Shown here: in pieces, positions 1 through 5,369 of the stretch
Numbering within the stretch: position 1 is the first letter of the stretch
How the letters are laid out: each line of letters opens with the position of its first letter
Assembly (NCBI GenBank): GCA_029262715.1
Contig: JAJCYX010000292.1
Coordinates: forward strand, 1 to 5,573
Direction: 5' to 3'
Source: Chloroflexota bacterium
GTDB taxonomy: Bacteria; Chloroflexota; Dehalococcoidia; Lucifugimonadales; Lucifugimonadaceae
Length of the DNA: 5,573 nucleotides
Position numbers and translations under genes: made by a program
The notes under the pieces: generated by a model
The model's database searches: none
Told to the model about the DNA's origin: nothing
Seen by the model: the letters and a program-made list of their open reading frames with translations, nothing else

Positions 1-522
1 CCTGCTTCCTCTGCCGTGGTTCCGGTGGCAGAGGAAGCAGGTGTACGACTCGCACTGCACCCGAATGATCCTCCTGCTCCAATCAGCCGCGGCTCTGAGC
101 AGATCATGGGCAGCATTGAGGGTTGGAAAAAGCTGGTGGACATTGTGCCCAGTCCTCACAACGGGATTACCTTTGACTGTGGTGTAACGCGTGAGCTGGG
201 CGGTGACCCTGTCGAGGTCTGCCGCTATTTCGGTGAGCGAGACCAGATCAACCACATGCACTATCGCAACGTGATTACCGAGATTCCGGGCCAGAAATAC
301 ACCGAGGTTTACCTGGACGAGGGCGAAGTCGACATGGCGGCGGTGATGAGAGAACTGGTGCGTCAGAAATACCCGCGGCTGGTATATCCGGAGCATCCGC
401 CGCTGATCGATGCAGACCGAGAGAATCCTTTCGGAGGCATCTCTTCAACCCGGTACAGCGGTTTTGCCTACACCACGGGCTATGCGAGGGCGATGCTTCA
501 AGCGGCACAGGCTTCGAACTGA
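1..522 (+). CDS. Mannonate dehydratase-family (UxuA-like) protein, C-terminal part
   Basis: The frame is open from the first base and ends at TGA 520-522, so this is the last 173 residues of a gene that starts outside the window; the GTG at 16 is internal. Family members are TIM-barrel metal enzymes of roughly 350-400 residues that dehydrate D-mannonate to 2-keto-3-deoxygluconate in hexuronate breakdown. Visible landmarks are LHPNDPP (His codon at 58), FDCGVTREL (Cys codon at 178), NHMHYRN (His codons at 253 and 259), DEGEVDMAAVMREL and YPEHPP (Glu-His codons at 391-396). The Cys and His sites match the positions that bind the metal in classical UxuA by pattern. The classical RPDHG segment is replaced here by YPEHPP, so the substrate may differ from mannonate. 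Membership of the family is well supported; the exact reaction is inferred. It is followed by about 110 bases before radC and does not look co-translated with it. Confidence 0.85.
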   Translation, partial: PASSAVVPVAEEAGVRLALHPNDPPAPISRGSEQIMGSIEGWKKLVDIVPSPHNGITFDCGVTRELGGDPVEVCRYFGERDQINHMHYRNVITEIPGQKYTEVYLDEGEVDMAAVMRELVRQKYPRLVYPEHPPLIDADRENPFGGISSTRYSGFAYTTGYARAMLQAAQASN

Positions 523-600
523 TCGCTGTCTGATGCTGACCCTGTTGCTGACTAAGGTGAGTGACATTTGAGTTCGAGTTAGCCCACCCGGCGTATTAGG

Positions 601-630
601 CTCCTGAGCAGTCCGCCAACTGCATTGGAG
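601..630 (+). promoter_or_regulatory. Hairpin that would mask the radC ribosome binding site
   Basis: Bases 601-604 (CTCC) are complementary to 627-630 (GGAG), the Shine-Dalgarno sequence six bases before the radC ATG. Inside them, GCAGT (608-612) pairs with ACTGC (619-623) around a 6-base CCGCCA loop, with two mismatches and a possible G-U pair between the two helices. The complementarity is visible directly; a regulatory effect on radC translation is inference. The rest of the 523-636 spacer holds only a weak promoter-like pair (TTGAGT 568-573, TATTAG 594-599, spacing 20) that is not convincing. Confidence 0.4.
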
Positions 631-636
631 TCAGCC

Positions 637-1362
637 ATGGTCACGACGGTCAACGAAAATGTCTATTCGACCGGTCCGATTGGCCCCGCAATACGCGATT
701 TTCCGACCGAAGAACGACCGCGTGAGCGATTGCGTCTGCGAGGTGCAAGGAATCTATCGACCTCCGAACTGATGGCCATTCTCCTGCGCACGGGGCTTGA
801 AGGCGAAAACGTAGTCGCTATGTCTGCTCGGCTCCTGTCAGTTGTCGATGGGCTGCAGGGTCTATCCAGGGCAAGCTACGAAGAACTATGTGATCTCAAA
901 GGAATCTCCGACGCCAAGGCTTGTCAGTTGCTGGCGGGGATTGAACTCGGTCGTCGGGTCGCCGCACTGGAACCAAGCAAGGCTCCACGGATCGGGTCAC
1001 CGGATGACATTGCTGCTCTGTACATGCCTGAGATGTCGGCCTTTGACCGGGAGCACATGCGTGTTGTGTTGCTAAACACCAAGAACCAGGTTGTAGGCAC
1101 GGACGAGCTGTATATCGGTAGTGTGAATGCGGCGCTTGTTCGACCTGCCGAGGTGTTCGCAGCCGCTGTCAGACGCAATTTGCCGGCGATCATGGTGGTT
1201 CACAATCATCCGTCGGGTGATCCGACCCCAAGCCCTGAAGATATCCGGCTTACGGGACAGCTTGTAGAGGCCGGTCGACTGCTCGATGTAGAGGTTATTG
1301 ATCACGTCGTGATTGGCCAGGGACGGTTCGTTAGCATGCGTGAGAAAAACCTGGGTTTCTGA
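637..1362 (+). CDS. radC: RadC family JAMM/MPN-domain protein
   Basis: This is a 241-residue protein, close to the usual RadC length of about 220-240. The ATG at 637 is chosen because GGAG (627-630) lies six bases upstream; an in-frame TTG at 625 would place this motif inside the gene. The N-terminal part (about residues 20-105) is the RadC helix-hairpin-helix region, with LSTSELMAILLRTG and a DLKGISDAKACQLLAGIELGR segment. The C-terminal MPN domain (about 120-241) contains the JAMM signature HNHPSGDPTPSPED, giving His189, His191 and Asp202 as zinc ligands, with Glu172 in RPAEVF as the probable catalytic glutamate. Many homologues read PREVF there; this one has Ala before the Glu. The name comes from a supposed repair role, but the original radC102 mutation was later traced to recG, so the cellular function is unsettled. 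It stands alone here, with no mobile-element context, and converges on the methyltransferase gene. Confidence 0.95.
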   Translation: MVTTVNENVYSTGPIGPAIRDFPTEERPRERLRLRGARNLSTSELMAILLRTGLEGENVVAMSARLLSVVDGLQGLSRASYEELCDLKGISDAKACQLLAGIELGRRVAALEPSKAPRIGSPDDIAALYMPEMSAFDREHMRVVLLNTKNQVVGTDELYIGSVNAALVRPAEVFAAAVRRNLPAIMVVHNHPSGDPTPSPEDIRLTGQLVEAGRLLDVEVIDHVVIGQGRFVSMREKNLGF

Positions 1363-1403
1363 GTAGTTGTTGGGAAGGTCTACTCGGATATGCGCCGGCC
1401 AAA

Positions 1404-1448
1404 CGGTCAGTTCGCAAGCCATGCGAACCGGGTTACCGGACCTTTTTT
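1404..1448 (+). terminator. Weak terminator-like element after radC
   Basis: Downstream of radC, GTTCGCA (1410-1416) pairs perfectly with TGCGAAC (1422-1428) around a 5-base loop. A second short stem, CCGG-GTTA-CCGG (1428-1439), lies three bases before a run of six T (1443-1448). GGTC (1405-1408) can also pair with GACC (1439-1442) to close the whole element. The T run after a GC-rich stem suits a Rho-independent terminator on the plus strand. The stem next to the T run is only 4 bp, and the element lies inside the 3' end of the opposing methyltransferase gene, so its sequence is also constrained by coding. Confidence 0.35.
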
Positions 1449-2045
1449 GTCTCGCATCCGTCCACCTTGCATCGTGCCTGCAACGGGGAATCCGAAGTCG
1501 CTCAACACTTCACCAATGTTCGCTGGAACGATGCGCATTGCCTTGCTCCCGTAGTCGCCGACGATCAATCGTCCACCAGGTTTCACGTACCGATCGAGAA
1601 GCCTGGCAACGTATGGAGCTAAGTAACTTTCTGGCACGCATGCCGTTGTCGAGTACACAAAATCGAACTTCTCCGGTGGTGCGAACTCCCAGGCATTCGC
1701 TACCCAGAAATGATCGGCGACCCCGGACCACCGCCTCATCGCTTCAACAATCAGGCCAGGATTGATGTCCACTCCGTAAGGGATGAGATGCCATCGTTTT
1801 TCCAGTGTTGACCATGCTGAAACGGTCTCAAGTAAGTAGCCATTTGCACAACCGACATCCATGAACGTCCCATCATGGTCGACGGCCTCGATAATCGGCC
1901 CCCGTTCCTCTTTCCAGCGTGCAGCTCCACCATCGAAGCCAGATTGGAGCCTCGGGTCCTGCGAACTCAAGTACTGAGACTCGAGCGCGGCGACTTCCGA
2001 AAGAAACTCGTCAGGTAGATTCAATATTCCGCTGTTTGTGGGCAT
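1407..2045 (-). CDS. Class I SAM-dependent methyltransferase
   Basis: This 212-residue protein reads from ATG at 2045 down to TGA at 1409-1407; an in-frame TTG at 2057 would add four residues and has no ribosome binding site. The ATG is only weakly supported too (an AGG lies almost next to it). The Rossmann-fold SAM signature is clear: motif I is FMDVGCANGYLLE (about residues 61-73), motif II is the acidic YGVDIN strand end, and later conserved strands include FDFVYSTTACVPE and KPGGRLIVGDYGS. The N-terminal DGGAARWKEERGP segment occurs in a broad group of bacterial methyltransferases of the Methyltransf_11/25 type. These are soluble enzymes that move a methyl group from SAM to an acceptor; the acceptor cannot be told from sequence. 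The gene is divergent from pxpA and convergent with radC, so it is likely a single-gene transcript with no evident link to either neighbour. Confidence 0.9.
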   Translation of the reverse strand: MPTNSGILNLPDEFLSEVAALESQYLSSQDPRLQSGFDGGAARWKEERGPIIEAVDHDGTFMDVGCANGYLLETVSAWSTLEKRWHLIPYGVDINPGLIVEAMRRWSGVADHFWVANAWEFAPPEKFDFVYSTTACVPESYLAPYVARLLDRYVKPGGRLIVGDYGSKAMRIVPANIGEVLSDFGFPVAGTMQGGRMRDKKGPVTRFAWLAN

Positions 2046-2201
2046 GGCCTGATACAAGTTCAGTTGAAACGGAGGAGTGTGTTCACGCCTAGTGCGCAGA
2101 TTCCCTTATGCTAGTGTGCGAGTCGGTTTGTGAACTCGAATATCCCTTACGAGCTTCCGCTGTGCGCGCATTTCACTGCCAGCAACAACGACCATGTCTG
2201 G
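2046..2201. other. Divergent spacer between methyltransferase and pxpA
   Basis: This 156-base region must hold the promoters of both divergent genes if it is truly intergenic. On the plus strand TATGCT (2107-2112) is a fair -10 candidate, with only a poor -35 (TTCACG, 2082-2087, spacing 19). On the minus strand TTCACA and TAGCAT near 2105-2135 are spaced only 15. Neither pair is persuasive. A strong Shine-Dalgarno-like GGAGGAG occurs at 2071-2077 on the plus strand, but no well-spaced start follows it. Part of the region (2130-2201) is open in the pxpA frame from a GTG. Confidence 0.3.
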
Positions 2202-2972
2202 ATGAACATGAACGGTGTAATTGACTTCAATGCGGACATAGGCGAATCGTTCGCCGGCTACAAAATGGGTATGGATGAAGAGATCGTCCGCTTCATCACC
2301 TCAGCCAACATCGCTACCGGCTTTCATGCCGGTGATCCTGATTGGATGGCCCGGACGGTTGCCCTGGCAGAAGAGCAGGGCGTCGGAATAGGTGCTCATC
2401 CCGCGTATCCAGACCTGTCAGGATTTGGTAGGCGCGAAATGGCATTGACTCCGGATGAGGTTCACAACATCGTCAAGTATCAAGTTGGCGCTCTCTCTGC
2501 CTTCACGTCGGACCATCGCCTGCAGCATGTGAAGCCTCACGGTGCGCTGTACAACAGGGCAGTGCACGATGAACCGATTGCGCGGGCGATTGTCACGGCG
2601 GTCAGGTCAATCGATCCCGACATTATTCATGTGGTTCTTGCCGGATCGACATGGGAGCGAGTCGCTCGTGAGGAAGGCGTTCGAGTAGCGCGTGAGTGCT
2701 ACGCCGACCGCGCCGTGACAGCTGAAGGGACACTGGTTCCTCGTTCACAGGAAGGTGCGGTTGTGCATGATGAGGCTCAGGTGGTCGAGCGCTCCCGTAA
2801 ACTTGCGACCGAAGGCCGGGTTATTGCTGTAGACGGTACTGAAATCGGTTTCGGCGCTGACTCAATCTGCCTTCACGGCGACACTGCTGGTGCTGTCAAG
2901 CTGGCACGTGCAGTGCGTGGTGAACTTGAAGCCGCGGGCGTCGACATCAAACGCATGTCGGAAATCGTCTAG
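2202..2972 (+). CDS. pxpA: 5-oxoprolinase subunit PxpA (LamB/YcsF family)
   Basis: PxpA, PxpB and PxpC together form the prokaryotic ATP-dependent 5-oxoprolinase that opens 5-oxoproline (pyroglutamate) to glutamate in the cytosol. This protein has 256 residues from ATG 2202; E. coli PxpA has 244. Family landmarks run in order: IDFNADIGESF at the N-terminus, SANIATGFHAGDP (about 34-46), IGAHPAYPDLSGFGRR (about 63-78), HVKPHGALYN (109-118), CYADRA, LVPRSQEGAVV and ICLHGDTAGAV near the C-terminus. The usual Cys in SANIACGFHAGD is Thr39 here. The start is chosen by alignment to the family, whose members begin a few residues before the IDxNAD strand. An in-frame GTG at 2130 would add 24 unfamiliar residues, ATG 2208 is two codons further in, and none of the three has a clear ribosome binding site. 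It is the first gene of the pxpABC operon; pxpB follows after 33 bases. Confidence 0.93.
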   Translation: MNMNGVIDFNADIGESFAGYKMGMDEEIVRFITSANIATGFHAGDPDWMARTVALAEEQGVGIGAHPAYPDLSGFGRREMALTPDEVHNIVKYQVGALSAFTSDHRLQHVKPHGALYNRAVHDEPIARAIVTAVRSIDPDIIHVVLAGSTWERVAREEGVRVARECYADRAVTAEGTLVPRSQEGAVVHDEAQVVERSRKLATEGRVIAVDGTEIGFGADSICLHGDTAGAVKLARAVRGELEAAGVDIKRMSEIV

Positions 2973-3005
2973 TACTCTGACCGGAAATATCATCTAGGCG
3001 AGGTT

Positions 3006-3758
3006 GTGGCTCTGATTTCCGAATTCCCAAAGATCGTTCCAGTCGGCGATCAAGCCGTGAATATCGAGTTTGGCAACGAGATCAGTGATGCCATCAACGA
3101 CCGGGTGTACGCTTTCGCAGATGCGCTGACCTCTCTCCCGCCGCCGTGGATTCGTGAACTTGTACCGACCTATCGTTCACTCCTTGTCCATTACGACGCA
3201 GCGAAGTTCGATTTCGATACGATCAATGCAGAGATGCTGGAGCTGGTTCAGTCGAACAGTTCGGTTGCGTCGAGTGCCACTCGTCGGGCACAACTCATCT
3301 ATGAGTTGCCCACTGTATATGGTGGTGAATATGGACCTGATATCGAGTCGGTAGCTGAGAACGCAGGTCTCGACACGTCAGAGGTCATCCAGATCCATTC
3401 GAGTATCGCTTACCGTGTGTACATGATCGGCTTTTCACCAGGGTTTCCTTACCTTGGCGGCATGGATCCAAGGATTGCCACGCCGAGGCTCGCCACGCCG
3501 AGGACGCGTGTACCCGCGGGGTCTGTAGGTATCGCCGAGGCCCAGACAGGCGTGTATCCAAATGCGTCACCGGGCGGATGGCAACTGATCGGTCGAACAC
3601 CAGTACCTCTATTCGATCAGAACAGAATTCCACCCGCTGTACTCCAACCGGGTCACTTCGTCCGCTTCGTTCCCATTGCGCAAGACCAGTTTCAGAAGAT
3701 CGAAAGCGACGTGGCGTCAGGAGATTTTGAGATTCAGGTCTCGGAGTCAACCAGGTGA
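3006..3758 (+). CDS. pxpB: 5-oxoprolinase subunit PxpB (KipI-like, cyclophilin-like domain)
   Basis: This 250-residue protein is a little longer than E. coli PxpB (218) and close to B. subtilis KipI (240). The GTG start follows TAGGCGAGG, giving an AGG seven bases upstream. The N-terminal domain carries VPVGDQAVNIEFG and SLLVHYD. The C-terminal cyclophilin-like domain carries the family signature GFSPGFPYLGGMDPRI, a TPRLATPRTRVPAGSVGIAE segment and YPNASPGGWQLIGRTP. The imperfect ATPR repeat (a 12-base direct repeat at 3477 and 3492) is normal for this family. KipI was first described in Bacillus as an inhibitor of the sporulation kinase KinA, but in an intact pxpABC cluster the 5-oxoprolinase role is the better reading. 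Its stop codon overlaps the pxpC start by four bases, so the two subunits are probably made by coupled translation. Confidence 0.95.
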   Translation: MALISEFPKIVPVGDQAVNIEFGNEISDAINDRVYAFADALTSLPPPWIRELVPTYRSLLVHYDAAKFDFDTINAEMLELVQSNSSVASSATRRAQLIYELPTVYGGEYGPDIESVAENAGLDTSEVIQIHSSIAYRVYMIGFSPGFPYLGGMDPRIATPRLATPRTRVPAGSVGIAEAQTGVYPNASPGGWQLIGRTPVPLFDQNRIPPAVLQPGHFVRFVPIAQDQFQKIESDVASGDFEIQVSESTR

Positions 3759-4858
3759 CTCGAGAAATGATTGTCCGCAATCCCGGACTGCTTTCGCTAA
3801 TCCAGGATGCAGGTCGTACTGGCTTCCAACGCTACGGAGTTTCCGTAAGCGGTGCCGCCGATCAGGAAGCGCTTTTAATTGGAAATCTGCTGGTTGGAAA
3901 TGAACCTGACGACGCAGCCATAGAGGTGACTTTCGGCGGCGCTGAGTTCGAGTTTAGCCAGGACGCTTATGTGGCGATCACAGGTGGTGATCTTCAGCCA
4001 TCTCTGGACGGCACTCCGCTCTCAATGTGGGAATCGTTCTTTGTTCCTGCCGGTTCTATGCTCCATCTTGTGGCGCCAATGAGCGGTATGCGGTCCTATA
4101 TAGCTATCGACGGTGGGATCGATACGCCACTGGTGCTGGGTTCTCGCTCAACTCATTATTCGTCAGGACTCGGCGGAATCTCAGGTTCCGCCCTCAAACC
4201 CGGGGACATAGTCCCACTGGGGATAAATACAGACAACGCCACGCCAGGTGCCAAGTTCCCGTCTGAGCTGCGGACCGAATACGGGAGCGATCTGACTGTG
4301 CGGGTGATAGCAGGTCCTCAGCAGGAACAGTTCAGTCCGACAGGAATCCAATCCTTCTACGCGTCCGCCTACACCGTCACAGAAAGTTCAGATCGCCAGG
4401 GATTGAGGCTCGATGGCCCGCAGATCGAATCATCGCAGGGCAAATACGACATTGTGTCGGATGCAGTCGTGCCGGGCTCAATCCAGGTTCCGGGAGATGG
4501 AAAACCGATAGTTTTGATGACCGATAGCCAGACTACGGGCGGCTACGCCAAGATCGGCGTTGTAGCTTCGGTCGACCTGCCGCTTCTTGCACAGGCACCG
4601 CCAGGCACCGTCATCCATTTCGCTGAGGTGAGCGTACCAGAGGCTCAAAGCCTGATGCGAGAACGCAGAAGAGCGATCACAGAAGCGGACATGCTGACCC
4701 CGCTTCGTAAAACTCGCCAGCCGCTAACTGTGGACGGGGTGGACAAGGATGTAAGTGTGACTTACCGCTCGGACGATTCGTCCCAGCCCGGTGGCACACT
4801 GGCCTCAGTAGAAATTAATGGCATCAGGTCGACTGTTCGAATCGAAGAAATCAACTGA
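3755..4858 (+). CDS. pxpC: 5-oxoprolinase subunit PxpC (KipA-like) with extra C-terminal module
   Basis: This 367-residue protein belongs to the KipA/biotin-dependent carboxyltransferase-like family, the partner of PxpB in 5-oxoprolinase. The GTG start overlaps the pxpB stop (GTGA) and has GGAG eight bases upstream (3743-3746); ATG 3767 is the alternative. Landmarks are NPGLLSLIQDAGRTGFQRYG (residues 9-28), VSGAAD (31-36, usually VSGAMD), SYIAIDGGIDTPLVLGSRST, and GGYAKIGVVASVDLPLLAQA (from about 262). The usual family core ends around VSVPEAQSLMRERRRA. Here about 55 more residues follow. The last 44 (324-367, bases 4724-4855) are beta-rich and resemble the N-terminus of the biotin carrier protein encoded from 5366, with LTVDGVDKDVSV and VEINGIRSTVRI as the matching strands. 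It is the last gene of the pxp operon; a promoter-like element begins eight bases after its stop. Confidence 0.93.
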   Translation: MTREMIVRNPGLLSLIQDAGRTGFQRYGVSVSGAADQEALLIGNLLVGNEPDDAAIEVTFGGAEFEFSQDAYVAITGGDLQPSLDGTPLSMWESFFVPAGSMLHLVAPMSGMRSYIAIDGGIDTPLVLGSRSTHYSSGLGGISGSALKPGDIVPLGINTDNATPGAKFPSELRTEYGSDLTVRVIAGPQQEQFSPTGIQSFYASAYTVTESSDRQGLRLDGPQIESSQGKYDIVSDAVVPGSIQVPGDGKPIVLMTDSQTTGGYAKIGVVASVDLPLLAQAPPGTVIHFAEVSVPEAQSLMRERRRAITEADMLTPLRKTRQPLTVDGVDKDVSVTYRSDDSSQPGGTLASVEINGIRSTVRIEEIN

Positions 4859-4865
4859 ACATCAC

Positions 4866-4874
4866 TGCTATAAT
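4866..4874 (+). promoter_or_regulatory. Extended -10 promoter candidate (TGCTATAAT)
   Basis: TGC followed by TATAAT is a perfect extended -10 for a housekeeping sigma factor, and such elements can work with a poor -35. No good -35 is seen at the right spacing. A second TATAAA lies at 4882-4887. The position, right after the pxpC stop and about 75 bases before the next gene, suggests that the decarboxylase genes have their own transcript starting near 4881. This is inferred from the consensus match only. Confidence 0.5.
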
Positions 4875-4899
4875 CTCGCACTATAAATAACGACTTGAT

Positions 4900-4926
4900 G
4901 GCCACGGCAGTACCGGTTCCGTGGCC
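4900..4926 (+). repeat. Perfect 8-bp inverted repeat in the leader of the OadG-like gene
   Basis: GGCCACGG (4900-4907) and CCGTGGCC (4919-4926) are exact reverse complements around an 11-base loop. There is no T run after the stem, so it is not a typical Rho-independent terminator for pxpC. It lies between the promoter candidate and the next gene, so it could be an operator palindrome, an mRNA-stabilising 5' hairpin or a Rho-related 3' end of the pxp transcript; the sequence does not decide between these. Confidence 0.5.
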
Positions 4927-4949
4927 GTTGTGCGACAGGGGACGACACT

Positions 4950-5369
4950 ACGTTCGACGAAGAGCTGCTGAAAGACGGACTGTGGCTCAGCCTGATAGGC
5001 ATGGGCGTGGTATTCGTCGTGCTAACGGTGTTGGCAGTTTCGATAAAAGCCTTCGATCGCATCGATTCGCTCATCCCGGAATCTGGCTCCGCAAGCGTGC
5101 CGAAGATAGATTCTGGTACTCCAACTGCTGCCCCCGAAATCTCCCAACCATCTGCAGTTTCAGAATCCAACGACGTCAGGGCCGCCGCGGCGATTGCGGT
5201 CGCGTTGGCGCTGTCAGAGGCCGATCGGTCCGAGTCAATTTCGACTACAGCATCAAGTTTGAGCGGATTAGCAAGGTCCTCAGGGAATATCTGGGTAGCA
5301 GCAGGACGCACGCGTGAGATGGCAAACCGGTTCGCAGGCAGCGCGATTAGAAACAGAACCGGACGATGA
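4950..5369 (+). CDS. OadG-family sodium pump decarboxylase gamma subunit, probable non-AUG start
   Basis: OadG/MmdD proteins are small single-span membrane subunits that anchor and assemble biotin-dependent sodium-translocating decarboxylases. The family N-terminus is plain: FDEELLKDGLWLSLIGMGVV, then a hydrophobic stretch to about residue 32, a Ser/Pro-rich linker, an Ala-rich helix (RAAAAIAVALALSEADR) and a C-terminal IWVAAGRTREMANR segment like the usual W-x-x-AGR ending. The frame is open from 4899, but no ATG, GTG or TTG occurs before ATG 5001, which would delete the first half of the membrane segment. ACG at 4950, one base from ATG and eight bases after AGGGG (4937-4941), gives a 139-residue protein with the expected N-terminus. 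The reader should treat that start as inferred; a sequence error or CTG start is possible. The stop overlaps the ATG of the biotin carrier gene (ATGA), so the two are coupled. Whether the pump acts on oxaloacetate, methylmalonyl-CoA or another acid cannot be told. Confidence 0.75.
   Translation, partial: TFDEELLKDGLWLSLIGMGVVFVVLTVLAVSIKAFDRIDSLIPESGSASVPKIDSGTPTAAPEISQPSAVSESNDVRAAAAIAVALALSEADRSESISTTASSLSGLARSSGNIWVAAGRTREMANRFAGSAIRNRTGR

Noticed and set aside
534..552. TGCTGAC repeated twice 12 bases apart after the UxuA-like gene
   Set aside because: Only two short copies with no inverted partner; likely chance in a short spacer.
568..599. TTGAGT and TATTAG as a radC promoter
   Set aside because: The spacing is 20 bases and both boxes are imperfect, so it is not separable from chance.
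1361..1385. GAGTAG/CTACTC inverted repeat right after radC
   Set aside because: A 6-bp stem with a 13-base loop and no T run is too weak to call a terminator by itself.
1072..1422. Minus-strand open frame of 116 codons over the radC 3' half
   Set aside because: It is antisense to the conserved JAMM domain and has no recognisable motif of its own.
3477..3503. 12-base direct repeat GCCACGCCGAGG inside pxpB
   Set aside because: It encodes the ATPRLATPR segment that is normal in the PxpB/KipI family, so it is not an unusual repeat.
4868..5311. Long minus-strand open frame of 147 codons
   Set aside because: It lies opposite the OadG-like gene, has low-complexity Ser/Ala composition mirroring it, and shows no recognisable family.
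4895..5317. Plus-strand open frame beginning with an Arg-rich sequence over the OadG-like gene
   Set aside because: It is an Arg-rich alternate-frame shadow with no family resemblance, while the other frame has clear OadG motifs.
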